Origin: CAMLHP01 sp035759745
GTDB lineage: Bacteria > Gemmatimonadota > Gemmatimonadetes > Gemmatimonadales > GWC2-71-9
Direction of reading: 5' to 3'
Assembly: GCA_035759745.1 (NCBI GenBank)
Contig: DASTUF010000117.1
Span: forward strand, 1 to 28,184
Length of the DNA: 28,184 nucleotides
Part shown: positions 14,817-21,816 of the stretch, piece after piece
Layout of the letters: the number at the start of each line of letters is the position of its first letter
Numbering within the stretch: the stretch's first letter is position 1
Made by a program: the position numbers and the translations under genes
The notes under the pieces: model-generated
Databases searched by the model: none
Seen by the model: the letters and a program-made list of their open reading frames with translations, nothing else
What the model was told of the DNA's origin: nothing

Positions 14817-15787
14817 AGGCGCTCGTGACAGGTGCCACCGGCTTCGTCGGTGGCCACCTGGTGGATGTGTTACGCGGGCGCGGCGACGATGTCACCGCGC
14901 TCGTCCGTTCCGCCGAGCGGGGAGCAAAGCTCGCGGCGAAAGGCGTGCGCCTGGTGCAAGGCGACCTGCACGCGATGGATGCGCTGCGGCGCGCGAGCGC
15001 GGGCCAGGACGTGGTGTACCACGTGGCCGGGGCGGTGGCGGCGCGGAACGAGGCGGCGTACCTGGCCGGCAACCGTGACGGCACGGCCAACCTGCTGCGC
15101 GCCACCGAATCCACGGGCAGTGCCGGCCGGTTCGTGCTGGTGAGCTCGATGGCCGCGGGCGGGCCGTCGAGAAAGGGACGGCCGCGCCAGTCGGATGACG
15201 CGCCGAATCCCGTCACCGCGTATGGCAGGAGCAAGCTCGCGGGCGAGACCGTGGTGCGCGGCGGCGGACTCCCGTGGGTAATCCTCCGGCCGCCCACGGT
15301 GTACGGCCCCAATGACAAGGACAACCTGATCAAGGTGTATCGCCTGGCGCGCCTGGGCGTGGCGCCGGTGTTCGGCGACGGCACCCAGGAACTCTCGGCG
15401 GTGCACGTCATCGACCTCGCCCGCGCCATCGCGGCAGCCGGCGTGGCACCGGACGTGGATCGCAAGCTCTACTACGTCAATCACCCGGAGATCTTCACCA
15501 GCGCCGAGCTGGTGCACCGCATCGCCGAGTCGATGGGCCGCAAGGTGCGCGTGATCGGCCTGCCCGGTCCGTTGGCGCGCGGCATCCTCCACCTCACCGG
15601 CGCCGCTGCGCGATTGCTGCGACGCACCACCATCCTCAACGCCGACAAGGCGAACGAATTTCTTCAGCCGGCCTGGACCGCCGATCCATCGGCGTTCATG
15701 GCGGACGCTGATTGGGTGGCGGAGCACGATCTCGCCTCGGGCCTGGCCGACACCTGGCGCTGGTACCGGGACGCCGGCTGGCTGTGA
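14813..15787 (+). CDS. cerR: Extended SDR (NAD-dependent epimerase/dehydratase family), probable ceramide reductase
   Basis: From GTG 14813 (overlapping the previous stop as GTGA) the protein has 324 residues. The Rossmann motif TGATGFVGGHL (GxxGxxG at 7-13) binds NAD(P). The catalytic set is Ser111/112 (VLVSSMAAGG), Tyr137 and Lys141 (AYGRSKLAGE). WVILRPPTVYGPNDKDNL and FGDGTQELSAVHVIDLARAI are typical of extended SDRs with 3-beta-HSD-like substrates. In bacterial sphingolipid clusters the homologous CerR reduces the 3-keto group after N-acylation. The position directly after the bcerS-like gene supports that role here. Other epimerase functions cannot be excluded from motifs alone. A hydrophobic stretch near residues 245-275 could allow membrane association. 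Confidence 0.87.
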   Translation: MKALVTGATGFVGGHLVDVLRGRGDDVTALVRSAERGAKLAAKGVRLVQGDLHAMDALRRASAGQDVVYHVAGAVAARNEAAYLAGNRDGTANLLRATESTGSAGRFVLVSSMAAGGPSRKGRPRQSDDAPNPVTAYGRSKLAGETVVRGGGLPWVILRPPTVYGPNDKDNLIKVYRLARLGVAPVFGDGTQELSAVHVIDLARAIAAAGVAPDVDRKLYYVNHPEIFTSAELVHRIAESMGRKVRVIGLPGPLARGILHLTGAAARLLRRTTILNADKANEFLQPAWTADPSAFMADADWVAEHDLASGLADTWRWYRDAGWL

Positions 15788-16650
15788 GCGTCATCCGGCC
15801 CTGGCTGCGGAGGCGGGTCGATCAACTGCGCCCCGTGGACTGGCTGGTGGTGGGCTATGTGCTGGTGGTGTCGCTGGTGGTGGCCGTCAGGTCGCCGGAG
15901 CTGCCAGGATGGCCGTGGCTGTTGCTGGCGCACGGGCTGATCCTGGTGCTGGTGCTGCTGGTGCACACACCAGGAATGGGCCGGGCAGGCGCCTTCCTGC
16001 GGGAGCTCTACCCGATCCTGCTGCTCGCCGGATTCTACAGCGAGCTGGACGTGCTCAATGCCGGGCGGCCGGTGTACGACGCGCTGGTTCAGCAGTGGGA
16101 GGCGATGCTGTTCGGAGGCCAGCCCAGCAGGGACTGGTGGCGGGCAGCGCCGAACGGGGCAGCGTCCTTCCTGCTGCACGCCACCTACTTCGCGTACTAC
16201 CCGATGATCCTGGTGCCGGCGGCGTGGCTGGCAGCACGCAACCAGCTCCCGGCCATGCGGCGCTTCGTGGTCGGGGTGATGGCCGCATTCATCTTCTGTT
16301 ACCTGGTGTTCCTTGTCCTGCCGGTAGCCGGGCCCTACTACGAGTTCGCCAGGCCATCAGGGAGCTTCGTGGCCAATCCGGCGGCGCAGCTGGTGTACGC
16401 CACGCTCTCGAACGGAAGCTCCTACGGCGCCGCCTTTCCCAGTTCGCATGTCGCCGCCACCATCGCCGCGCTGATCGGGGTCTGGGCCGCCTCCCGAAAG
16501 GCAGGCCTGGTGATGCTGGTGCCGGTGCTGCTGCTGCCGGTTGCAGTGGTGTACTGCCAGATGCACTATGCCATCGATGCGGTGAGCGGACTGCTGGTCG
16601 GTGTGGTCGCCGGGTGGGTTGGCCTCAAAAGCGAGGGGCGGACCGGTTGA
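15784..16650 (+). CDS. Aur1-like PAP2-superfamily membrane protein, candidate ceramide head-group transferase
   Basis: From GTG 15784 (GTGA overlap with cerR) the protein has 288 residues and about six membrane helices. PAP2 motifs are present: C2 AAFPSSHVAA (His222) and C3 CQMHYAIDAVSG (His261, Asp265). The segment AMLFGGQPSRDWW, then ATYFAYYPMI and FLVLPVAGPYYEF, resembles the PAP2_3/Aur1 branch. That branch includes inositol phosphorylceramide synthases, which move a phospho-head group from a phospholipid onto ceramide. The classical C1 motif KxxxxxxRP is absent, as in that branch. The operon context (spt, bcerS, cerR) suggests a ceramide acceptor. A lipid phosphatase is the main alternative. 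The 3' end lies inside a terminator-like hairpin. Confidence 0.82.
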   Translation: MSVIRPWLRRRVDQLRPVDWLVVGYVLVVSLVVAVRSPELPGWPWLLLAHGLILVLVLLVHTPGMGRAGAFLRELYPILLLAGFYSELDVLNAGRPVYDALVQQWEAMLFGGQPSRDWWRAAPNGAASFLLHATYFAYYPMILVPAAWLAARNQLPAMRRFVVGVMAAFIFCYLVFLVLPVAGPYYEFARPSGSFVANPAAQLVYATLSNGSSYGAAFPSSHVAATIAALIGVWAASRKAGLVMLVPVLLLPVAVVYCQMHYAIDAVSGLLVGVVAGWVGLKSEGRTG

Positions 16651-16670
16651 CCCGGCCCGCCCCTCCGCTT
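16629..16670. terminator. Strong bidirectional hairpin between convergent genes
   Basis: AAGCGAGGGGCGGACCGG (16629-16646) pairs with the arm ending CCGCTT at 16670, with one bulged G and one mismatch. It overlaps the PAP2 stop codon in its loop. On the minus strand TTTT follows the stem, so it should terminate the blue-copper gene best. On the plus strand no T-run follows. Confidence 0.75.
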
Positions 16671-16671
16671 C

Positions 16672-16699
16672 ACTGCCTGCTACCGACTGCTTACTGAGC
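16672..16699. repeat. Possible degenerate heptamer run (ACTGCYT type)
   Basis: ACTGCCT, GCTACCG, ACTGCTT and ACTGAGC follow one another with 7-base spacing and overlap the last codons and stop of the blue-copper gene. The units are poorly conserved. It is listed because the same 7-base period recurs at four clearer loci in the window. Confidence 0.3.
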
Positions 16700-17158
16700 G
16701 ACCGTGAGCACGCCATGCATACCCATGGCAACGTGCGGATCGCAGGTGAAGTGATACGCACCGGTCGGCGCCGTGCCGGCCAGGGTCACCGTCACGACCT
16801 CGCCCTCGGTAGTGAGCAGCTCGGACACCAGCGGCGACATCTCGCGATCGATCGCGATCACGGCCTCGGCGCCAGCCGGGATGCTGTCAGCCCAGAAGTG
16901 CACGTTGTGCGGGCCACCCATCTTGTTGTGGAACCGGATGACGTCGCCCGGCTTGGCCGAGAACTCGGCCGGGACGAACTTGTACTCGTTGTTCTCGAAC
17001 GTCATGTCGACGTCATGAGTCGCGCCGGTCGTCGCGGCCGGGGTCTCAGTTGCCGCCGGCGCCGCCCCATCCGAGGTCATTGCGCCGTCGGCCGGCTTCT
17101 CGCCGCCGCACGCCGCCAGTACCAACGCCAACCCAGCTACCATCGAAGTCACGCGCAT
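16691..17158 (-). CDS. Plastocyanin-like blue-copper lipoprotein
   Basis: From ATG 17158 (GGAGG about 10 bases upstream) the protein has 155 residues. MRVTSMVAGLALVLAACGGE is a lipoprotein signal with lipobox LAAC. An Ala/Thr-rich linker follows, then a cupredoxin domain. Copper ligands are His in GGPHNVHFW and the C-terminal C-x2-H-x4-M of CDPHVAMGM. It should be an outer-face, membrane-anchored one-electron carrier. With alternative complex III encoded 3 kb away, it is a plausible electron acceptor or donor partner, and both share the operator core described at 17199. A longer frame to 17320 starts inside the divergent gene and is rejected. Confidence 0.92.
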   Translation of the reverse strand: MRVTSMVAGLALVLAACGGEKPADGAMTSDGAAPAATETPAATTGATHDVDMTFENNEYKFVPAEFSAKPGDVIRFHNKMGGPHNVHFWADSIPAGAEAVIAIDREMSPLVSELLTTEGEVVTVTLAGTAPTGAYHFTCDPHVAMGMHGVLTVAQ

Positions 17159-17198
17159 TGCCTGTTCGCCTCCAAAGCGAAGTATGTTGGTCACGACT

Positions 17199-17216
17199 TT
17201 GTGAACCAGTTCACAA
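17199..17216. promoter_or_regulatory. Crp/Fnr-like palindromic operator in a divergent intergenic region
   Basis: TTGTGAAC and GTTCACAA are perfect 8-base arms around CA, giving TGTGA-N6-TCACA, the Crp-family consensus. It lies 41 bases upstream of the blue-copper ATG and 51 bases upstream of the Cys-rich GTG. On the minus strand TATACT (17221-17216) sits immediately before it, so the site would straddle the start of transcription and could act in repression. An AT-rich TATATATT on the same spot could serve the plus strand. The core GTGAA-N4-TTCAC recurs at 27375-27388. Confidence 0.72.
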
Positions 17217-17267
17217 GTATATATTCCTGTTCTCCGTATTGCGAGTCCCAACCCACCAGGAGTTGCC

Positions 17268-18068
17268 GTGCCGGCTGCACCGCCCTGCCTGCGCCTGGGC
17301 AGCCAATGCACCAGCCTCAAGGTAACCCTCCGGATCGGGTCACTGACGGACGGGGCGGCGTCGCTCGATCATGAGGCCACCTGGCTCCTGGGGCACACCG
17401 GCCGGATCACCTTCCGCGAACTGTGGGAGGGCGACGGCGACCTGTATGCCGAGGCAACCCTCCATGTGCGCTGCCGCTACCTGAAGCAGGAGGCCGGCGG
17501 GCAGCGCTGTTCTGCCCACGGATTTTCCGGCCAGGTCAAACCCTCGACTGCACGGCACCAGCCCCGCCAGCTGGGTGACGACAGGTTCCGGGTCGTGGAC
17601 CGGCGGCGACTGGTCGAGCGGCGCTTCCCGCCCCCGGCACCAGCGCCGGCCCCGCCCGGCCCCTCGCGGAAGCTCCCGGTGGTGAACAATGGTAACCCGT
17701 GCGAGGGGGCCCCATGCAAGACCGCGGACCACACCCGGGGCGCCGCGTGCTGCCGCGACCTGCAGGTCGAGATCATGTGCACCCCCGACGAGGCATGGCT
17801 GGAGTCACTGGTGCGGTCTCGGCTGTCCCCGTATCTCTGCAAGATCGAGCGGGAGGGCAAGTTCTCGCTGGGCGCCGAGGTCATCTCGGCCTGTGGCTAC
17901 CTTGAACCTGGCGGGGTGGCGTGTACCCTGCATGGGAGGACCCGGCGGGACGGGCGGACGGCCAAGCCGGACCTGTGCTTCGACTGGCCGCCCAAGGGCC
18001 AGGGACTGCACCCGGGCTGCGTCTTCACCGGGAAGCCCGGGAAGGCAGCCCGAAGTGTGCACAAGTAG
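17268..18068 (+). CDS. Unrecognised cysteine-rich protein with an internally duplicated domain
   Basis: The 266-residue protein has no signal peptide or membrane helix. AGGAG lies 5 bases before the GTG start. About 16 cysteines are present. The N-half contains HVRCRYLKQEAGGQRCSAHG and the C-half ISACGYLEPGGVACTLHG, both following C-x-YL-x(n)-GG-x2-C-x2-HG. Each half also begins with a Cys pair (PPCLRLGSQC; NPCEGAPC), and the C-half adds GAACCRD. The pattern suggests two related metal-binding or Fe-S-binding modules joined by a Pro/Ala linker (FPPPAPAPAPPGPS). I do not recognise the family. It is divergent from the blue-copper gene and shares the operator region. The sigma factor gene follows 82 bases later. 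Confidence 0.78.
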   Translation: MPAAPPCLRLGSQCTSLKVTLRIGSLTDGAASLDHEATWLLGHTGRITFRELWEGDGDLYAEATLHVRCRYLKQEAGGQRCSAHGFSGQVKPSTARHQPRQLGDDRFRVVDRRRLVERRFPPPAPAPAPPGPSRKLPVVNNGNPCEGAPCKTADHTRGAACCRDLQVEIMCTPDEAWLESLVRSRLSPYLCKIEREGKFSLGAEVISACGYLEPGGVACTLHGRTRRDGRTAKPDLCFDWPPKGQGLHPGCVFTGKPGKAARSVHK

Positions 18069-18090
18069 CGCTGGGTAAACGTCATAGGGG

Positions 18091-18139
18091 GGCGTGAGGC
18101 GTGAGGCGTGAGGCGTGAGGCGTGGGGCGTGGGGCGTGA
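18091..18139 (+). repeat. Tandem heptamer array (GGCGTGR type) upstream of the sigma factor gene
   Basis: Seven units of GGCGTGA or GGCGTGG run without interruption; a decayed unit (GGTGAGG) follows. The array ends 4 bases before the sigma factor ATG, counting the decayed unit. Its last units provide GAGGTGAGGGG, the only Shine-Dalgarno-like sequence for that gene. On the minus strand it is open in all frames (cyclic SRLTPHA); on the plus strand every frame meets TGA. Confidence 0.92.
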
Positions 18140-18150
18140 GGTGAGGGGTC

Positions 18151-18681
18151 ATGCGAGCGGGGGGCCGATTGGACGATTTCGAGCGCTTGTACCAGACCAC
18201 ATATACGGCCGTGGTGCGATTCCTCTACCGCAAGGTGTGGGACGCGGACCGGGCCGAGGACCTGGCGCAGGAAGTCTTCATGCGCCTGTTCCAGCACCGG
18301 CCCGAGAAGCCGCGGGCCTGGGTGTTCGCCGTGGCGGCGAACCTGGCCCGGGACGAAGCGCGGGCAGCCATCCGGCGCCGGAAGCACCTGACGTTGCTCA
18401 CCAATGACCCGTCGCCCGGCCCATCGCGGATCCAGGCGGCAGACGAACTGGTCGAGCATGATGAACAGCTGGAGGCGGTGCACCAGGCGCTGGACGCATT
18501 GACGCCCCGCGACCGGGAAGTACTGCTGTTGTGGGACGGCGGCCTCAGCTACCCCGAGATCGCCGCACAAACCGGCCTCGCCGTGGGTGCCGTCGGCACC
18601 ACGCTGGCGCGGGCACGCAAACGACTGGTGGAGGCGCACGACCGACAGCATGCACAGGACAGTCATGCCGCACATTCCTGA
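18151..18681 (+). CDS. ECF-type RNA polymerase sigma factor
   Basis: The 176-residue protein has sigma region 2 (about 8-75, FERLYQTTYTAVVRFLYRKV, DRAEDLAQEVFMRLFQ, PRAWVFAVAANLARDEAR) and region 4 (about 108-165, ALDALTPRDREVLLLWDGG and AIGxV-like TGLAVGAVGTTLARARKR). No region 3 is present, as expected for ECF factors. It directs RNA polymerase to stress or envelope promoters when released from its anti-sigma factor. The ATG is preceded by GAGGTGAGGGG from the heptamer array. It overlaps the anti-sigma gene by 17 bases, so the pair is co-translated. Confidence 0.93.
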   Translation: MRAGGRLDDFERLYQTTYTAVVRFLYRKVWDADRAEDLAQEVFMRLFQHRPEKPRAWVFAVAANLARDEARAAIRRRKHLTLLTNDPSPGPSRIQAADELVEHDEQLEAVHQALDALTPRDREVLLLWDGGLSYPEIAAQTGLAVGAVGTTLARARKRLVEAHDRQHAQDSHAAHS

Positions 18682-19675
18682 AGACGAGCTCCACGCCTAT
18701 CTGGACCAGGCGCTGAGTCGTTCGCAGTGCGTCGAAATCGAGCGGCATCTCGCCCACTGCCCTGCCTGCCAGCGCAGGCGGGATGGCATCGTGGCGCTTC
18801 GGGATCGCACCACCGCGCTGTTGGCTACCCTCTCGCCCGCCCGGCGCATCCCCCCGGCCTACGAGGTCCTGGAGGCACGGGCTCGGCTGGTCCGTTCGCG
18901 GCGCACCCGCTGGTATCGCGCGGGCTGGGCGGCCGCGGTGGTCGCGGCAACGGGGTTGGGTCTGGCGGGGCTCGAGTGGCAGCGCGCCACCGCTCCGACC
19001 GGCGCCGAAGTGGCAGCATTGTCCGATTCGGCGGTCTCGGCGACGCCGGCGGTGGAATCCCCGGCGGTGCCCGTCCCGGAAGAGGTCGCTCTGGCGCCAC
19101 GCCGCCCGGAACCGCAGCGGCCTTCGGCGCGTGAGACCGAGCGGGAAGCGGTTCCGTCGTCCGATCTCGCGGTGGCAGACGAAGTGCCTGAGGATTCTCC
19201 TGCTCCCCCGGCAGTGTTGGAGCCGGTGGGCGTCACGCTGTCATCCGGCGTGCTCTCGCCCTCGATGATGCATTTCGCGCCCACCGGCGCCTGGCGCACG
19301 CTGTCCTGGGACGCGGCGCGGCAGGCGCGAGGCCAGCCGGTACCCCGCATTCGCGGACTGCCAGTGATGGAAGTGCAGGTCTCGGCGTCTCAGGCCGACA
19401 GTGGCGCGCCCACGATGATCGTGGCGCAGCAGCTCGAGTCAGGTCAGGTTATCCGGACGATCGAGGGGCCGGCCACCGACGTCTCGCGGCTGCTGGCGGC
19501 CCAGCGCACCGATTCGGGATCGCCCTGGCCGACCATCTCCGATGATGCCGGTATCTCGGGCCGGGAGGGCTCGATGACGCTGCGGCGGGGCGACCGGATC
19601 CTCGCGATCCAGGCACCACTGCCGGTGGATTCGCTCCGGGCGATGATTCGGCGGATGAATGCGATGGAAAGATAG
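18665..19675 (+). CDS. Zinc-binding anti-sigma factor with one membrane helix
   Basis: From ATG 18665 the protein has 336 residues. The cytosolic N-terminus carries the ZAS motif H-x3-C-x2-C (RHLAHCPAC) preceded by LHAYLDQALS, which binds the ECF sigma factor. One membrane helix (about 100-118, WAAAVVAATGLGLAGLEW) leads to a long outer segment of about 215 residues. This has a Pro/Glu/Val-rich linker and then a domain with GLPVMEVQVSASQADSG, TMIVAQQLESGQVIRTIEGP and RRGDRILAIQAPLPVDSLRA. The last part looks like a small beta-rich sensor domain of unknown family. The stop codon is followed at once by a heptamer array. Confidence 0.87.
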   Translation: MPHIPEDELHAYLDQALSRSQCVEIERHLAHCPACQRRRDGIVALRDRTTALLATLSPARRIPPAYEVLEARARLVRSRRTRWYRAGWAAAVVAATGLGLAGLEWQRATAPTGAEVAALSDSAVSATPAVESPAVPVPEEVALAPRRPEPQRPSARETEREAVPSSDLAVADEVPEDSPAPPAVLEPVGVTLSSGVLSPSMMHFAPTGAWRTLSWDAARQARGQPVPRIRGLPVMEVQVSASQADSGAPTMIVAQQLESGQVIRTIEGPATDVSRLLAAQRTDSGSPWPTISDDAGISGREGSMTLRRGDRILAIQAPLPVDSLRAMIRRMNAMER

Positions 19676-19716
19676 GCGTAGGGCGTGGGGCGTGGGGCGT
19701 GGGGCGTTGCGCGTAG
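19675..19716 (+). repeat. Heptamer array (GGCGTGG type), left arm of an inverted pair
   Basis: GGCGTAG, GGCGTGG three times, GGCGTTG and CGCGTAG follow directly from the anti-sigma stop codon. The first about 26 bases are nearly identical to the reverse complement of 19804-19829. The two arms bracket the terminator hairpin, so the region can fold into nested stems. Confidence 0.9.
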
Positions 19717-19734
19717 GGCCCTGGGGGACAGCAA

Positions 19735-19775
19735 AAAGTGGCGTGAGCGGGGGTCTCCCGAACTCACGCCACTTT
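19735..19775. terminator. Bidirectional Rho-independent terminator between convergent genes
   Basis: AAAGTGGCGTGAG (19735-19747) pairs perfectly with CTCACGCCACTTT (19763-19775). The loop is 15 bases, with A-run before and T-rich sequence after on both strands. It serves the anti-sigma gene (plus) and actF (minus). The stem itself contains GGCGTGAG, the heptamer unit sequence. Confidence 0.88.
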
Positions 19776-19803
19776 GCATTTCCACGAAACCGTTGTTGCC
19801 TTA

Positions 19804-19829
19804 CGCCCCCACGCCCCACGCCCTACGCC
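19804..19829 (-). repeat. Heptamer array (GGCGTGG type), right arm, overlapping the actF stop
   Basis: On the minus strand GGCGTAG, GGCGTGG, GGCGTGG and GGGCGTAA run from 19829 downward. The actF stop TAG (19825-19823) and its last Ala codon are the bases of the first unit, so the array defines the end of the protein. Confidence 0.9.
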
Positions 19830-21172
19830 AAGTGTTCCACTTCCTCGTCATGCAGGTAGTCCTTGTCCGCATCCTCGTGGTCGAACACATCCACGGCGTG
19901 ATGGCCCAGCTCGCGGTTGATCGTGATCTCGGCGAGGCGGGGTGACACCATCGGGAAGATGCGGGCGAACAACGCGTAGGAGGCCAGGAACAGCCCGGCG
20001 AGCAGGAACGTGGGCGCGATGTCGGCGACACCGAACGAAGGGCCGGGCAGCGGCGAGACCGATGGCGCCACCAGCAGGTACCGTTCGAGCCAGAGCGCCG
20101 CGAGGCTGATGCTGCAGAAGAACGCCAGGCTCCAGCGGTTCTTCTTGGGCGCCACGCCCAGGAGCCCGGCAAACGGGATGATGAACATGCCGAGCAGGAC
20201 CCAGCGCCCCACCGGGAGCCAGTGGCCCCAGAGCCGGGCGAAGACGAAGCCGGTCTCCTCCGGCATGTTGCCATACCAGATGACCAGGAATTGGGCCCAC
20301 ATCAGGTAAGCCCAGAACACGGTGAAGCCGAAGCAGAGCTTGCCCAGGTCGTGGCGCTGCTTGGGCGAGACCAGGTCGCCGATACCGAGCTGGCTCACGC
20401 CGTAAACCATGGTGAGCGCCAGCAGGGTGTGCCCGCCCAGGTACGAGCCCATGAAGTAGAAACCGCCCAGCAGGTTCGAGAACCAGTGCGGCTGCAGCGC
20501 CATGATGCCGTCGAAGGCGAAGATCGACATGATCAGGGCATAGACCACTACATACGTCGGCGCCAGCCGGTGGATCCGGACTTCGTTGGCCGCCAGCGTC
20601 TCGGCGGAGCCATCGAAGCCTCGGGTCCACTTCTCGAACAGTGCGCGCCGGCCGCCGCTCACGCTGGCGCGGGCCGCGTGGACGTCAGGCAGCATGTCGG
20701 CCTTGACCAGCCGCCAGCCGAGCCAGCCCAGAATCAGGGTGCCGAAGAACATCCGGCCGAACATGAAGGGCCGGGAGAGCCAGACCGCCTTGCCATGGAA
20801 CAGTCCGTGGAGCTGTTCGTCCATGGGGCCGTAGACGGCGGGGTATCCCACCGTGAAGATCAGCACGATCACCAGCAGCGAGATCGGCAGGAAGGCGATG
20901 GCCGCTTCGGCGAAGCGGATCACCAGCCCGGACCACTTGGCGTTGGCGACCTTGTGCGACGCCGCCAGTCCGACGCTGCCGAACATGAGCCCGGTGAAGA
21001 AGAGCCAGTTGACGTGCACCAGCTGCCACACCCGATCGGGTGCGGTCCGGAGACCCTGAAGGGCGAGCACCAGACCCAGCACCGCCAGGCCGAGGCCGAT
21101 GCCCAGCATGTTGGTGTAGCGGCCACTGATCGAGTGCGTGGCGAGGCGCGTGCGCAGTTCGGCCGGCTTCAT
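19823..21172 (-). CDS. actF: Alternative complex III subunit ActF (NrfD-like quinol-binding membrane protein)
   Basis: The 449-residue membrane protein has about ten helices and is a paralog of ActC. Seen features are VHVNWLFFTGLMFGSVGLAA, DEQLHGLFHGKAVWLSRPFM, FAFDGIMALQPHWFSNLLGG, SYLGGHTLLALTMV, FGFTVFWAYLMWAQFLVIWY and AALWLERYLLVAPS, typical of ActF/NrfD-like subunits. In alternative complex III it is part of the membrane arm of the quinol oxidase module. ATG 21172 overlaps the actE stop (ATGA). A charged His/Asp/Glu tail (EDADKDYLHDEEVEHLA) ends it. It is the last gene of the operon; no cytochrome oxidase genes follow in this window. Confidence 0.93.
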   Translation of the reverse strand: MKPAELRTRLATHSISGRYTNMLGIGLGLAVLGLVLALQGLRTAPDRVWQLVHVNWLFFTGLMFGSVGLAASHKVANAKWSGLVIRFAEAAIAFLPISLLVIVLIFTVGYPAVYGPMDEQLHGLFHGKAVWLSRPFMFGRMFFGTLILGWLGWRLVKADMLPDVHAARASVSGGRRALFEKWTRGFDGSAETLAANEVRIHRLAPTYVVVYALIMSIFAFDGIMALQPHWFSNLLGGFYFMGSYLGGHTLLALTMVYGVSQLGIGDLVSPKQRHDLGKLCFGFTVFWAYLMWAQFLVIWYGNMPEETGFVFARLWGHWLPVGRWVLLGMFIIPFAGLLGVAPKKNRWSLAFFCSISLAALWLERYLLVAPSVSPLPGPSFGVADIAPTFLLAGLFLASYALFARIFPMVSPRLAEITINRELGHHAVDVFDHEDADKDYLHDEEVEHLA

Positions 21173-21816
21173 TGCGACGCTCCCGCGGCTGCTGCCGGCG
21201 CCGGCGCCGCTGCCTGGAGGGTCCGCAGGTAGCTCACCACCGCCCACCGGTCATCCACGCGATAGATCTTGTCGCCGTAGCGCGGCATCACGCCCCGTCC
21301 GTAACGAATGATCGAGTAGAGATAGCCGTCGGAAAATCCCCGGGCGCGCTCGGTCAGGAGGCTCGGTGCTCCGACCCGCGGCCCGACCGTGCCCTTGCCG
21401 TCGGCTGCGAAACCGTGGCACACGGCGCAGTAGGTCCCGTAGAGTGTGTCGCCCCGGGCCTCGAACGTGGCAGGGATGTTGGGCACGTCGGGCCCCGAGG
21501 CCGTCTGCTGCGGCTGCGCGCCGCCGGCCCAGGGATTGACCAGCTGATCCGCGGTCGTGGCGTTGCCACTCCGGAACTCGGTGGACCAGTCACCCTCGCC
21601 GCCGGTGATCGGCACCGCGCCGGCCGGCGTGTTGCGCGGCACGTCGGCGGTCTCGTACGGATGCACCGAGCGCTGTGCGATCATGTGATCGAACCACGGA
21701 ATGCGGTACCAGAGGTCGTCAGGCGACGGCACCTTGTTGTACCACACCTCGCAGCCGGCGGTGCCGAGCGCGACGAGCGCTAGCAGCAGGTAGCGGCAGT
21801 GCCGCGGCTCAACCAT
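21169..21816 (-). CDS. actE: Alternative complex III subunit ActE (mono-heme cytochrome c lipoprotein)
   Basis: From ATG 21816 (GGAGGT 6 bases upstream) the protein has 215 residues. The signal peptide ends in the lipobox LGTAGC (Cys22). The mature part has EVWYNKVPSPDDLWYRIPWF and HPYETADVPRNTPAGAVPI, common in ActE proteins. Heme is bound by CAVCH (130-134), with Met in RGVMPRYGD a likely sixth ligand. It carries electrons from the ActA/ActB side to the acceptor. The gene overlaps actD by 8 bases and actF by 4. The C-terminus is an Ala/Pro tail. Confidence 0.94.
   Translation of the reverse strand: MVEPRHCRYLLLALVALGTAGCEVWYNKVPSPDDLWYRIPWFDHMIAQRSVHPYETADVPRNTPAGAVPITGGEGDWSTEFRSGNATTADQLVNPWAGGAQPQQTASGPDVPNIPATFEARGDTLYGTYCAVCHGFAADGKGTVGPRVGAPSLLTERARGFSDGYLYSIIRYGRGVMPRYGDKIYRVDDRWAVVSYLRTLQAAAPAPAAAAGASQ

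Noticed and set aside
18091..18140. CRISPR-like array
   Set aside because: The 7-base units have no spacers, and no cas genes are present in the window.
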